Positions 54,828 to 64,000 of a stretch of DNA of 64,000 nt are shown one piece after another. Origin of the DNA: Thiobacillus sp. (GTDB taxonomy: Bacteria; Pseudomonadota; Gammaproteobacteria; Burkholderiales; Thiobacillaceae). The translations under genes were made by a program, and so were the position numbers. Below the pieces are notes generated by a model, which saw nothing but the letters and a program-made list of their open reading frames with translations, searched no databases and was not told where the DNA came from. Positions within the stretch are counted from its first letter, which is position 1, and every line of letters starts with the position of its first letter. The stretch lies in contig JAUXVT010000072.1 of assembly GCA_030680405.1 (NCBI GenBank), positions 1-64,000 on the forward strand, read 5' to 3'.

Positions 54828-56063
54828 TTATTCCAGCATGTGCGACGCCAGCCCATCCGCCAGTTTTGGCTCGAACCAGGTGGATTTGGGCGGCATGACC
54901 TCATTGGCATCGGCCACCGCCATAAGATCTCCCATGTGGGTGGGGTGGAGCGCGAAAGCCAGCGCCATTTCGCCGCTATTCACCCGCTTTTCAAGCTCGG
55001 GCAGGCCGCGGATGCCACCGACAAAATCGATGCGTTTGTCGCGCCGGGGGTCGGTAATGCCGAGGATGGGCGCGATCAGGTTGTTCTGCAGCAGGCTGAC
55101 ATCCAGGCGCCCCACTGGGTCGGCCGGGATGAGGTCGGGGCGGATGCCGAGACGGTACCAGCGGCCGGCCAGATAGAGGCCGAAGCTGCCCGGCCGCTCA
55201 GGTTTGACCGCCGTGGCAGCAGGTTCGACGCTGAAGGCGGCGCCCACGCGCCCGAGGAAAGCTTCCGCACTCAAGCCGTTGAGGTCGGTGATGACCCGGT
55301 TGTAATCCATGATGCGCATTTCGTGCGCGGGAAAAATCACCGACAGGAAGAAGTTGTAGGGCTCGGCGCCGGTATGCCCCGGATTGGCGGCACGTCGCGC
55401 GGCGGCGATGCGCGAAGCCGATGCGGAGCGGTGGTGTCCGTCGGCGATGTAAAGCGCGGGCATGGCGTTGAACGCGGCGGTGATGCGCGCCTGGATCGCG
55501 GCGTCGCGGATCACCCAGAGGGTGTGGCGCACGCCGTCTAGTTCGGCGTCGGAATCGGGTGTGCCGTTGGACGCGGCAGCCAGGATGGCGTCGACCTCGG
55601 GCGCGTCGGGGTAGGCCAGCAGCACGGGGCCGGTCTGGGCGTCGAGCGCTTCGATCTGCCGCACGCGGTCGTCTTCCTTGTCGGGGCGGGTGAATTCGTG
55701 CTTGCGGATGCGGTTGATGTCGTAGTCCGCCACCGAGGCGGCGGCCACGATGCCGGTCTGGCTGTGGCTGCCCATCACAATGCGGTAGGCGTAATAGCAG
55801 GGCGCCGGGTCGCGCACCAGCACGCCGGCCTGGATCATATTCTGCAGATTCTCCGTGGCCTTGGCGTAGACCTCGGGCGCGTAGGGATTGGTCCCTGCGG
55901 GCAGGTCGATTTCCGGTTTGGAAATGTGCAGGAAGCTCCACGGCCGGCCGCTGGCGCGCTCCCGGGCTTCGTCCGTGGACAGCACGTCGTAAGGCGGAGC
56001 GACGACATCGTTGGCGCGTCCCGATGCGGGGCGGAGGGCGGCAAAAGGCTGGATCAGGTTCAT
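54828..56063 (-). CDS. DUF1015 family protein
   Basis: The 411-residue protein has the DUF1015 features: FAALRPASGRANDVVAPPYDVLSTDEAR near the start, then YAYRIVMGSHSQTGIV, RIRKHEFTRPDKEDDRVRQIEAL, YIADGHHRSASA and NNFI-type LLQNNLIAPILGI. Family members are cytosolic and of uncertain reaction, though the GHHR motif suggests an enzyme related to ParB-like serine kinases. Its start overlaps the mfd stop by ATGA. This pairing is not one I recognise as standard. Confidence 0.87.
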   Translation of the reverse strand: MNLIQPFAALRPASGRANDVVAPPYDVLSTDEARERASGRPWSFLHISKPEIDLPAGTNPYAPEVYAKATENLQNMIQAGVLVRDPAPCYYAYRIVMGSHSQTGIVAAASVADYDINRIRKHEFTRPDKEDDRVRQIEALDAQTGPVLLAYPDAPEVDAILAAASNGTPDSDAELDGVRHTLWVIRDAAIQARITAAFNAMPALYIADGHHRSASASRIAAARRAANPGHTGAEPYNFFLSVIFPAHEMRIMDYNRVITDLNGLSAEAFLGRVGAAFSVEPAATAVKPERPGSFGLYLAGRWYRLGIRPDLIPADPVGRLDVSLLQNNLIAPILGITDPRRDKRIDFVGGIRGLPELEKRVNSGEMALAFALHPTHMGDLMAVADANEVMPPKSTWFEPKLADGLASHMLE

Positions 56064-59000
56064 ATACGGTTATTTGCGGGTGGAATGGGGTCGCCAAGCG
56101 CGGCCAGGAATGCGGTCACTGCACCGACACGCCGGGCGACATCGGGCAGGCTGGTGGTCAGTTTCAGCCGGTCGGGACCGGCGAGCCGGTATCCGGCCTT
56201 GCCCTGGATCAATTGTATAATTTTACCCGGATCGACGGGCGGGTTGGGGACGAATTGCACGCTCATGCCCTCGCCGGACACATCCAGTCTGACAATGCCG
56301 TAGGCGCGGGTCGACATGCGCAGGCGGTGCACCGCCAGCAGGGCGCGTGCCGTATCGGGGAGTTCACCAAAACGATCAACCAGTTCCTCCTGCATCTGCG
56401 TCAGGTCGTCCGGGGTCTGGCAGCTCGCCAGCCGCTTGTACAGCACCAGCCGCTCGTGGACGTCGGGGCAGTAATCCACCGGCAACAGCGCGGGCAGGTG
56501 CAGGTTGATTTCGGACACCACGCCCAGCGGCTGGTTCATGTCGGGTTCCTTGCCGGCTTTCAGGCTTGCCACCGCCCCCGCGAGCATGTCGTTGTAGAGC
56601 GAAAAGCCGACTTCGAGGATTTCACCACTTTGTTTTTCGCCCAGCACCTCGCCGGCTCCGCGGATTTCCAGATCGTGCATGGCGAGATGGAAGCCGGCGC
56701 CCAGTTCTTCCATCAACTGAATGGCTTCCAGGCGTTTCTTCGCCTGCGGCGTGAGGGTGCGATCCTCGTCCACCAGCAGATAGGCGAAGGCCTGATGGTG
56801 CGAGCGCCCGACCCGGCCGCGCAGCTGGTGCAGTTGCGACAGGCCGAACTTGTCGGCGCGGTTGATGAGGATGGTGTTGGCGGTGGGAACGTCGATGCCG
56901 GTTTCGATGATGGTGGTGCACAGCAGGACATCGTAGCGCTGCTGGTAAAAATCGCGCATCACCTGTTCCAGTTCGCGCTCGCTCATCTGCCCGTGGCCGA
57001 CGCGGATGCGCGCTTCCGGCAGCAGCTTTTCCAGCCGCTCGCGCATGGCCTCGATGGTGCTGACTTCGTTGTGCAGGAAATAGACCTGGCCGCCGCGCTT
57101 CAATTCGCGCAGCACCGCCTCGCGAATCAGCCCGTTGGAAAACGACTGGACGAAGGTTTTCACCGCCAGCCGCTTCTGCGGGGCGGTCGCAATCACCGAA
57201 AAGTCGCGGATGCCCTCGAGCGACATCGCCAGCGTGCGCGGAATCGGGGTGGCGGTCAGCGTCAGTACGTCGACCTCGGCGCGCAAGGCCTTCAGCTGTT
57301 CCTTCTGGCGCACGCCGAAGCGGTGTTCCTCGTCGAGGATCACCAGACCCAGGCGGGCGAATTTCACGTCCTTCTGGATCAGCCGGTGGGTGCCGATGAC
57401 GATGTCGAGCTTGCCGTCCGCGAGCGCCGCGAGCGCTTCCGCCTGCTCCTTTGGGCTGCGGAAACGCGACAGCTCGGCGAGTTTCACCGGCCAGGCGGAG
57501 AAGCGGTCGGAGAAGTTGTGGAAATGCTGTTCGGCCAGCAAGGTGGTCGGCACCAGCACGGCCACCTGATAGCCGCCCATCACCGCCATGAAGGCGGCGC
57601 GCAGCGCGACTTCGGTCTTGCCGAAGCCGACGTCGCCGCACACCAGCCGGTCCATCGGCTTGCCCGACTGCATGTCGGCCATCACGGCCGCAATCGTGGC
57701 GGCCTGATCGGGGGTCTCCTCGTAGCCGAAGCCTTCGGCAAAGGCCTCGTAATCGTGCGGCGAAAACTGGAAGGCGTGGCCCTCGCGCGCGGCGCGCAGC
57801 GCGTACAGGTTGAGCAGTTCGGCCGCGGTGTCGCGCGCCGCCTGCATGGCGCGGCGGCGCGCTTTTTCCCACTGGTCGGTGCCCAGCTTGTGCAATGGCG
57901 CCGCGCCTTCGCCGGCGCCGCTGTAGCGCGAGATCAGGTGCAGGTTGGCGACTGGCACGTAGAGCTTGTCGCCCTTGGCGTATTCGAGTTGCAGGAACTC
58001 GGTGTCGCCGTCGCCGAGGTCCATGTTGATCAGGCCGAGGTACTGGCCGACGCCGTATTGCGCGTGCACCACTGGGTCGCCGGGTTTGAGTTCGGACAGG
58101 TCGCGCAGCAGGTTGTCGATCTGGGTGGCGCGGGCCTCGCGCGCGCGCCGGGTCTTCGGCGGGATGGCGTAGAGCTCGGTTTCGGTGATGACGGCAAGCT
58201 GGCCGTCGCTGCTGACAAAACCTTCGGCCAGCGGGCCGTGGGTGAGCAGAATGCGGTCGGACAGCTGTTGGCAGTCGGCCCAGCCGTCGCACAGGGTGGC
58301 GTTAAGGCCGTGCTCGGCGAGGTATTCGTGCAGGGTTTCACGCCGCCCGGCAGACGGCGCGACGATCAGCGTCTTGCCCTTGAAATGGTCAATAAAACCT
58401 TGCAGCTTGGCGACCGGGTGCGCTTCGCGGCGGTCCACTGAAATGGGCGGAACGGGGCGGGCCAGCCCGCTGCCGGTCTGTTCCACGTCGAGCCGCTCAT
58501 GGTTTTTGGCCAGGCTGAAAAAGGCGTCGGTCGGCAGAAACAGCTCGGCGGGCGGCAGCAGCGGGCGGTCCTTGTCGCCCGACAGCAGGCGGTAGCGGCT
58601 TTGCGCATCGGCCCAGAACGCCTGCCCGGCGGGGTCGAGCGCGCCGTGGCTCACGAATTTTGTCTGCACGGGCAGGTAGTCGAACAGCGTCGCCGTTTCC
58701 TCGAAAAACAGCGGCAGGTAGTACTCGATTCCGGCCGGCGCCAGAGCATTGCTGACGTCCTTGTACAGCTTGGATTTCGACGGATCCCCCTCGAAGCGTT
58801 CGCGGAAGTTCTGCCGGAAGCGGGTGATCCCGGCCTCGTCGAGCGGGAACTCGCGCGCGGGCAGGAGCCGCACCTCGTTCACCGGATAGATGCTGCGCTG
58901 GGTATCGACGTCGAACGCGCGCAGCGTCTCGATTTCGTTGTCGAACAGGTCGATGCGGTAGGGCAGGGCGCTGCCCATGGGGAAGAGGTCGATGAGTCCG

Positions 59001-59491
59001 CCGCGAATGCTGAATTCACCGGGGGCAAAGACCTGATTCACGTGTGTGTAGCCACCCAGCGCCATCTGCGCGCGGAAGGCGGCTTCGTTGAGGGTGTCCT
59101 TCTGCTTGAGGAAGAACGTGTGCGCCGCCAGAAACGCGGGCGGCGCCAGCCGGTACAGCGCGGTGGGGAGTGACACCACCGAGATGTCGAATTCGCCGCG
59201 CGAAATCTGGTACAGCGTCGCCAGCCGCTCCGAAATCAGGTCCGGGTGGGGCGAAAAGCTGTCGTAGGGCAGGGTTTCCCAGTCGGGAAAGGCGCATACG
59301 CGCAAGCCGGGGTCAAACCAGCGCAGTTCCTCCGTCAGGCGGTTGGCGTCCCATGCGCTGGCGCACACCACCACCAGCGGCGCGGCGTGGCGCGCCAGCT
59401 CGGCCAAGTAAAGGGCATCGGCCGCGCCAGCCAGTCCGGACTGGCCGCGCGGATGGCCGGAGGGCTGGGAAGTGGGGGAGAAGAACGTCAT
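56060..59491 (-). CDS. mfd: Transcription-repair coupling factor
   Basis: The 1,143-residue protein has UvrB-like N-terminal domains ([23 protein letters not shown]), an RNA polymerase interaction domain (residues about 480-550, [17 protein letters not shown]) and a RecG-like translocase. Walker A is in [18 protein letters not shown] and the helicase II motif is [19 protein letters not shown]-terminal domain completes it. It removes stalled RNA polymerase from lesions and recruits UvrA. The divergent ppa gene lies 85 bases away. Confidence 0.97.
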   Translation of the reverse strand: MTFFSPTSQPSGHPRGQSGLAGAADALYLAELARHAAPLVVVCASAWDANRLTEELRWFDPGLRVCAFPDWETLPYDSFSPHPDLISERLATLYQISRGEFDISVVSLPTALYRLAPPAFLAAHTFFLKQKDTLNEAAFRAQMALGGYTHVNQVFAPGEFSIRGGLIDLFPMGSALPYRIDLFDNEIETLRAFDVDTQRSIYPVNEVRLLPAREFPLDEAGITRFRQNFRERFEGDPSKSKLYKDVSNALAPAGIEYYLPLFFEETATLFDYLPVQTKFVSHGALDPAGQAFWADAQSRYRLLSGDKDRPLLPPAELFLPTDAFFSLAKNHERLDVEQTGSGLARPVPPISVDRREAHPVAKLQGFIDHFKGKTLIVAPSAGRRETLHEYLAEHGLNATLCDGWADCQQLSDRILLTHGPLAEGFVSSDGQLAVITETELYAIPPKTRRAREARATQIDNLLRDLSELKPGDPVVHAQYGVGQYLGLINMDLGDGDTEFLQLEYAKGDKLYVPVANLHLISRYSGAGEGAAPLHKLGTDQWEKARRRAMQAARDTAAELLNLYALRAAREGHAFQFSPHDYEAFAEGFGYEETPDQAATIAAVMADMQSGKPMDRLVCGDVGFGKTEVALRAAFMAVMGGYQVAVLVPTTLLAEQHFHNFSDRFSAWPVKLAELSRFRSPKEQAEALAALADGKLDIVIGTHRLIQKDVKFARLGLVILDEEHRFGVRQKEQLKALRAEVDVLTLTATPIPRTLAMSLEGIRDFSVIATAPQKRLAVKTFVQSFSNGLIREAVLRELKRGGQVYFLHNEVSTIEAMRERLEKLLPEARIRVGHGQMSERELEQVMRDFYQQRYDVLLCTTIIETGIDVPTANTILINRADKFGLSQLHQLRGRVGRSHHQAFAYLLVDEDRTLTPQAKKRLEAIQLMEELGAGFHLAMHDLEIRGAGEVLGEKQSGEILEVGFSLYNDMLAGAVASLKAGKEPDMNQPLGVVSEINLHLPALLPVDYCPDVHERLVLYKRLASCQTPDDLTQMQEELVDRFGELPDTARALLAVHRLRMSTRAYGIVRLDVSGEGMSVQFVPNPPVDPGKIIQLIQGKAGYRLAGPDRLKLTTSLPDVARRVGAVTAFLAALGDPIPPANNRI

Positions 59492-59576
59492 GAAAATAGC
59501 GGGATTATATCGGTCGAGCGAAGCGCGGTGGGGGGCGGGTATAATGCGCGCCTTTCATTGTTTGTGTGACACCGCC

Positions 59577-60125
59577 ATGAGTCTCAACCGCGTCAGTTCC
59601 GGCCGCAACCTGCCGGATGACTTCAATGTGATCATTGAAATCCCTGCCCATGGCGAACCCATCAAGTACGAAGTCGACAAGGAATCCGGCGCCATGTTCG
59701 TCGACCGCTTCATGTCCACCGCCATGCATTATCCCTGCAACTACGGCTACATCCCCCACACCCTGTCGGAAGACGGCGACCCGGTCGACGTGCTGGTGAT
59801 TACCCCGATTCCGCTGATCACCGGCGTGGTGGTGCGCTGTCGCCCCATCGGCATGCTGAAAATGACCGATGAAGCCGGGGTGGACGCCAAACTGCTGGCA
59901 GTGCCGGTCGACAAGCTGTGCGGCCTCTACCAAGGCGTGAACAAGCCCGAAGACCTGCAAGCCCTGCTGCTGGCGCAGATTTCCCACTTCTTCGAGCACT
60001 ACAAGGATCTCGAGAACGGCAAATGGGTCAAGGTCGAAGGCTGGGTCGGCGTGGACGATGCCCGCGCCGAAATCCTGGCCGGCGTGGAGCGCTACAGGAA
60101 CGCGGCGGACAAGCCGGCGTTCTGA
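59577..60125 (+). CDS. ppa: Inorganic pyrophosphatase (family I)
   Basis: The 182-residue enzyme hydrolyses pyrophosphate to phosphate. Family I marks are [34 protein letters not shown] and the metal site [28 protein letters not shown] is the C-terminal mark. I start at the ATG at 59577 (MSLNRVSSG). A consensus TATAAT at 59540-59545 lies upstream but without a clear -35 box. Pyrophosphate handling matters in APS metabolism, whose qmo genes lie 750 bases further on; this link is inference. Confidence 0.95.
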   Translation: MSLNRVSSGRNLPDDFNVIIEIPAHGEPIKYEVDKESGAMFVDRFMSTAMHYPCNYGYIPHTLSEDGDPVDVLVITPIPLITGVVVRCRPIGMLKMTDEAGVDAKLLAVPVDKLCGLYQGVNKPEDLQALLLAQISHFFEHYKDLENGKWVKVEGWVGVDDARAEILAGVERYRNAADKPAF

Positions 60126-60128
60126 TCC

Positions 60129-60680
60129 ATGAAGGTTTGCATCGTTTCCGATTCCCACGACAACCGGCGCCTTTTGGGCGCGGCGGTCGAGCACGCCAGG
60201 GCGCACGGGGCGGAAGCGGTGCTGCACTGCGGCGACGTGGTCGCACCGACCACGCTGCGGGTGCTGCAGAAATACGAATTGCCGGTGCACGTCATCCACG
60301 GCAACAACACCGGCGACCTCTACAACATGTCGCGCCTCGCCGCCGAGCCCAACAGCGTGATCCGCTACCACGGGCAGGACGCGGCCTTCACCCTGGCCGA
60401 CCGCAACCTGTTTCTGGTGCATTACCCGCATTACGCACAGGCGCTCGCCTGCACCGGCGACTACGACCTCGTATGCTGCGGCCACGATCACAAATCCAGC
60501 ATCACGCAAGTGGTCACCATCAAGGGCGGGCATACCTGGCTGATCAATCCGGGCACCGTCGGCGGCGTCGGCGCACCGCCCACCTACATCATGGCCGACC
60601 TTGCCACCATGCAGTTCGAGATTGTTACGATCGAGGCGGCGCCGGCTTCCGTTCTGCCCCCTGTTACACCTCACGTGTGA
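60129..60680 (+). CDS. YfcE/MJ0936-type metallophosphoesterase
   Basis: The 183-residue calcineurin-fold phosphoesterase has metal motifs SDSHDNRRLL, HCGDVV, IHGNN and CGHDHKSSI, with LINPGTVGG before the end. Members cleave phosphodiesters, including model substrates and some cyclic nucleotides; the cellular substrate is unknown. It starts three bases after ppa and is surely co-transcribed with it. Confidence 0.9.
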   Translation: MKVCIVSDSHDNRRLLGAAVEHARAHGAEAVLHCGDVVAPTTLRVLQKYELPVHVIHGNNTGDLYNMSRLAAEPNSVIRYHGQDAAFTLADRNLFLVHYPHYAQALACTGDYDLVCCGHDHKSSITQVVTIKGGHTWLINPGTVGGVGAPPTYIMADLATMQFEIVTIEAAPASVLPPVTPHV

Positions 60681-60792
60681 TGGCTGTATCCGTACTTCCT
60701 CTTATTCCCGCATAGAAAACTTCGATTGAGATTGCGCGCTTGTCCATGGCGGCAGGCGCGGCCTTCGGAGTACCATTTCAGGGATTCAATTT

Positions 60793-60832
60793 CGGGCTAA
60801 AAACCCGGCTATCCGGGAGGTCATTCCGGGTA
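60793..60832 (+). other. Two hairpins in the qmoA leader
   Basis: CGGG-N7-CCCG (60793-60807) is followed by TATCCGG-N9-CCGGGTA (60810-60832), a 7-bp stem with one G-T pair. They lie 42-81 bases upstream of the qmoA ATG, in a 193-base gap that must hold the qmo promoter. They may end the phosphoesterase transcript or shape the qmo leader. I see no convincing sigma-70 boxes. Confidence 0.4.
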
Positions 60833-60873
60833 GCTTCGAATAACTTTGCATCCATCGGATGGAGGAAACAACA

Positions 60874-62157
60874 ATGACGGAGCATGTTGCGACCAACGAG
60901 ACCATACTCGTAGTAGGCGGCGGGATTTCCGGCATGACTGCCGCGCTCGAAGCGGCCGAAACCGGCAAGAACGTCGTTCTGGTTGAGAAAAATCCCGCAC
61001 TGGGTGGACGCACCTCCCAGCTGTATCGCTACTTTCCCAAATTGTGCCACCCCACCTGCGGGCTGGAAATCAACCTGCGTCGCCTCAAGGGCAACCCGCG
61101 CGTGCGCCTGCTGACACTGGCCGAAGTGACCGGCATCGAGGGCGACACCGGCAACTACACCGCCACCATCAAGATCCACCCGCGCTACGTGAACGAGAAC
61201 TGCACCGCCTGCGGCGAGTGCGAGCGCGCGGTGGAGATGATGGTGGACGACCCATTCAACTACAACCTTAGCCAGCACAAGGCCGCCTACCTGCCGAACG
61301 CGATGGCCTACCCGCAGCGTTACGTGCTGGATCCGGCGATCATCGGCACGGCCGACGCCGACCGCGCCAAAACCGCGTGCAAGTACGGCGCGGTCGACCT
61401 CGATATGCAGGAGGAGACGATCCAGGTCAAGGCCGGCGCGGTGGTATGGGCAACCGGCTGGCAGCCCTACGATGCGGCGAAGATTCAGCCTTACGGCTAT
61501 GGCCGCTTCAAGAACGTCATCACCAGTGTGGAATTCGAGCGCCTGGCCGACCTCCAGGGTCCCACCGGCGGCAGGATCCTGCGCCCGTCCGACGGCAAGG
61601 AAGCGAAGAACATCGCCTTCATCCAGTGCGCCGGTTCGCGTGACGAAAACCATCTGCGCCATTGTTCGCGCATCTGCTGCATGGCCTCGCTGAAGCAGAC
61701 GCATTACGTGCGCGAGAAATATCCGGAAGACGGCAAGTCGACCATCTACTACATCGACATCCGCGCGATCGACCGCTTCGAGGATTTCTACCAGAAAGTA
61801 CAGGCCGATCCTTCGGTGAGCTTCATCAAGTCCAAGGTCGCGAAGATTACCGAGGACGAGCACGGCAACCCGGTGTGCCATGGCGTCGACACCGAAGGCT
61901 ACAAGCGCTACACCACGCCGCATGACCTGGTGGTGCTGGCGGTGGGGATGGAGCCGTCGGTCAAGGGCATCAATATTCCCGGCCACATCGTGGCGGATTC
62001 CAGCGGCTTCATCGAGGCCGACCCGGCCAATGGCGCGGTGTTCGGCGCCGGCTGCGCTTCGAATGCGCTGGACGTGAACCGTGCAGTGCAATCGGCTACC
62101 GCGGCGGCATTGAGAGCCATCCAGGTGGTCAACAAAGTAGCAAAGGCGGAGGCTTAA
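60874..62157 (+). CDS. qmoA: QmoA: FAD subunit of the quinone-interacting oxidoreductase
   Basis: The 427-residue protein resembles HdrA. It has an N-terminal FAD motif (ILVVGGGISGMTAALEAAETG) and the HdrA-type ALGGRTSQLYRYFPKLCHPTCG. A cysteine cluster ENCTACGECERAV near residue 110 and a second conserved FIQCAGSRDENHLRHCSRICC are present. The end VFGAGCASNALDVNRAVQS closes the FAD site. Qmo passes electrons between APS reductase and quinones. I start at the ATG at 60874, with GGAGG about nine bases upstream. Confidence 0.94.
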   Translation: MTEHVATNETILVVGGGISGMTAALEAAETGKNVVLVEKNPALGGRTSQLYRYFPKLCHPTCGLEINLRRLKGNPRVRLLTLAEVTGIEGDTGNYTATIKIHPRYVNENCTACGECERAVEMMVDDPFNYNLSQHKAAYLPNAMAYPQRYVLDPAIIGTADADRAKTACKYGAVDLDMQEETIQVKAGAVVWATGWQPYDAAKIQPYGYGRFKNVITSVEFERLADLQGPTGGRILRPSDGKEAKNIAFIQCAGSRDENHLRHCSRICCMASLKQTHYVREKYPEDGKSTIYYIDIRAIDRFEDFYQKVQADPSVSFIKSKVAKITEDEHGNPVCHGVDTEGYKRYTTPHDLVVLAVGMEPSVKGINIPGHIVADSSGFIEADPANGAVFGAGCASNALDVNRAVQSATAAALRAIQVVNKVAKAEA

Positions 62158-62159
62158 AC

Positions 62160-64000
62160 ATGGCTGACATCAAAGTCGCAGCGTATATCTGCAAGGGCTG
62201 CGGGCTGGGCGAGCGTCTCGACACGGACGCGCTGGTCAAGGTCGCACAGAAGGACGGCAAGGTGCCGCTGGCAAAATCGCACGATTTCCTGTGCAACGCC
62301 GAAGGCGTGGCGATGATCAGGAACGACATCGCCAACGAGGGCGTGACCCACATCATGATCGGCGCCTGTTCGCGCCGCGCCAAGACCGAGGCGTTCTATT
62401 TTCCGGAAAACGCAGTGGCACGCGCCAACCTGCGCGAAGGCGTGATCTGGATTCGCCCCGACACCGACGAGGCGCGCGAAACCACGCAGGAAATGGCGGA
62501 AGACTACATCCGCATGGGTTGCGCCGAAGTCAAAGCGATGACCGCGCCCGGCGGCAATCCCGTCACCGGCAGCAGCAAGACGCTGCTCGTCGTCGGCGGC
62601 GGCGTCACTGGCATGACCACCGCGATCGAGGCATCGAAGACCGGCTACCCGGTGGTGCTGGTAGAAAAAACCGGCGCGCTCGGTGGCTGGGCCAGCAAAC
62701 TCTACAAGCGCGTGCCGGTGCATGAGCCGTATAAATCGCCCGCCGATACCGGTGTCGGCGAGTTGGTGTCGCAGGTGCTGGGCGACAGCAATATCAAGGT
62801 CTATCTCAACGCGACTATAGCCAAGACCGACGGCGCGCCGGGACGTTTTATCGTCGACATTGCCACCGAATCGGGCGCGACGCACACCGAAGACATCGGC
62901 GCGATCGTGCAGGCATCCGGCTTCACGCTGTACGACATGAACAAGCTGCCGGAACTCGGCGGCGGCAAGTCGCCCAACGTGGTCGACCAGGCCGGGCTCG
63001 AAGCGCTGGCAATCGCCGCGGCGGCGGGCGACGGCGTGATTCGCCGCCCGTCGGACGGCCAACCGGTGAAATCGGTGGTGTTCGTGCAGTGCGCCGGCCA
63101 GCGCGACCCGACCGGCACGCACCTGGCGTACTGCTCGGGCTACTGCTGCAACACCAGCATCAAGCAGGCGATGTACTTCAAGGATGCCAATCCTGCGGTC
63201 GACACCACCATCATTTACACCGACCTGCGCACGCCGGGCAACGGCGAAGACTTCTACCGCAGCGCGCAGGAAAAAGGCGTCAACTTCACCAAGGGCAAGG
63301 TTGTCGAAGTGGTGCCCAACGGCGCCACCAGTACGGTGAAATTCCACGACCTGATCCTGGGCGACACCAGCGCCGCGATGGCGGACGTCGATCTGGTGGT
63401 GCTGGCGACCGGCCAAGTGCCGAACTCGGGCGTGAACATCGAAGTTCCGGCGGCACCTGCAGAAGCGGGCACGGTGGAAGTGAAGCCGATTTCCATCCTC
63501 AACCTGACCTACCGTCAAGGACCGGATGTGCCGCAACTGAAGCAGGGCTTCACCGATTCGCACTTCATCTGCTTCCCCTACGAAACGCGTCGCACCGGCA
63601 TCTATACCGCCGGCCCGGTGCGCCGCCCGATGGATATCGCGCAAGCGCGTGAAGACGCGACGGGTGCTGCACTGAAAGCGATCCAGGCGCTAGAAAATGC
63701 CGAACTCGGCCGTGCCGCGCATCCGCGTTCGGGCGACCTGTCTTTCCCCAAAGTACGTCTGGAAGGTTGTACCCAGTGCAAACGCTGTACGGTTGAGTGT
63801 CCGTTCGGCGCCATCGACGAAGATGAAAAGCGCTTCCCGGTGGTCAACGAATCGCGTTGCCGCCGCTGCGGCACCTGTATGGGCGCCTGCCCGGTGCGGG
63901 TGATCTCGTTCGAGAACTACTCGATCAACACCGTTGGGGCGCAGATCAAGGCGGTCGACATTCCCGACGAGTTCGCCGAAAAGCCGCGCATCCTGATTCT
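62160..64000 (+). CDS. qmoB: QmoB (partial, runs off the right edge)
   Basis: About 613 residues are in the window. A 140-residue N-terminal part (MADIKVAAYICKGCGLGE; MIGACSRRAKTEAFYF) is followed by an HdrA-like FAD domain (LLVVGGGVTGMTTAIEASK; VVFVQCAGQRDPTGTHLAYCSGYCC). Two 4Fe-4S motifs are in CTQCKRCTVECP (about 537) and CRRCGTCMGACP (about 567). The known QmoB also has a C-terminal MvhD-like domain, which would lie outside. It starts two bases after qmoA; qmoC is expected next. Confidence 0.94.
   Translation, partial: MADIKVAAYICKGCGLGERLDTDALVKVAQKDGKVPLAKSHDFLCNAEGVAMIRNDIANEGVTHIMIGACSRRAKTEAFYFPENAVARANLREGVIWIRPDTDEARETTQEMAEDYIRMGCAEVKAMTAPGGNPVTGSSKTLLVVGGGVTGMTTAIEASKTGYPVVLVEKTGALGGWASKLYKRVPVHEPYKSPADTGVGELVSQVLGDSNIKVYLNATIAKTDGAPGRFIVDIATESGATHTEDIGAIVQASGFTLYDMNKLPELGGGKSPNVVDQAGLEALAIAAAAGDGVIRRPSDGQPVKSVVFVQCAGQRDPTGTHLAYCSGYCCNTSIKQAMYFKDANPAVDTTIIYTDLRTPGNGEDFYRSAQEKGVNFTKGKVVEVVPNGATSTVKFHDLILGDTSAAMADVDLVVLATGQVPNSGVNIEVPAAPAEAGTVEVKPISILNLTYRQGPDVPQLKQGFTDSHFICFPYETRRTGIYTAGPVRRPMDIAQAREDATGAALKAIQALENAELGRAAHPRSGDLSFPKVRLEGCTQCKRCTVECPFGAIDEDEKRFPVVNESRCRRCGTCMGACPVRVISFENYSINTVGAQIKAVDIPDEFAEKPRILI

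Noticed and set aside
56024-58441. 805-aa open frame on the + strand opposite mfd
   Set aside because: Antisense shadow of mfd, with the His/Gln/Arg-rich composition typical of reversed GC-rich coding sequence and no recognisable domain.
59540-59545. Complete sigma-70 promoter for ppa
   Set aside because: Only the TATAAT is convincing; no -35 hexamer at 16-18 bases could be found.

Overview
The window reads as a GC-rich betaproteobacterial chromosome, most like a sulfur-oxidising Thiobacillus-type lineage (inference). The main evidence is the adjacent qmoA and qmoB genes (electron partners of APS reductase) at the right edge. The complete his-hinT-tatABC block and the tig-clpP-clpX-lon-hupB block are arranged in the usual betaproteobacterial way. 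Gene density is high, with many ATGA or TGATG overlaps. No rRNA, CRISPR array, prophage or intact transposase is visible.

Left part (1-15.4 kb). A 5'-truncated heavy-metal RND pump fragment is followed by an exported hypothetical, DUF4197, PIN-PhoH, an exported HIRAN protein and a sorbosone/glucose dehydrogenase-like protein. A tsaB-rimI-UDG4-methyltransferase run follows; its last junction is split by a small palindromic insertion flanked by a 13-bp duplication. Next is a membrane-proteostasis cluster (LemA, two TPM proteins, frameshifted NfeD, SPFH). A deletion scar then fuses pieces of a hydrolase gene and an EAL gene. lplT, a LysR regulator, DUF2007 and a cysteine-free Irr-like Fur-family regulator end this part.

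Middle (15.4-38.5 kb). hisDCBHAFIE (hisG absent), hinT and tatABC form one long forward run. amtB follows, behind two NtrC-like boxes and a sigma-54 promoter. On the minus strand hpnC-hpnD-hpnE make squalene and are followed by an SDR and a membrane Ser/Thr kinase. A tRNA-Leu precedes tig, clpP, clpX, lon (with a sigma-32-like promoter) and hupB. tRNA-Val, tRNA-Asp and ppiD follow. A 69-nt perfect palindrome separates ppiD from convergent fabI.

Right part (39-64 kb). A YejABEF/Opp-type peptide ABC transporter operon is interrupted by a DUF1294 gene with a truncated cold-shock domain. After it come a REP-like tandem hairpin, mltD and gloB, and then methyltransferase-rnhA-dnaQ. An ABC_sub_bind-type periplasmic protein overlaps a GGDEF-EAL membrane protein and may form a sensory pair with it. 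CopZ-like and FlgM genes (the latter behind a sigma-28-like promoter), mfd-DUF1015, ppa, a phosphoesterase and qmoA-qmoB complete the window. qmoB runs off the edge.

All identifications come from reading the supplied translations and sequence by eye; no database search was run.
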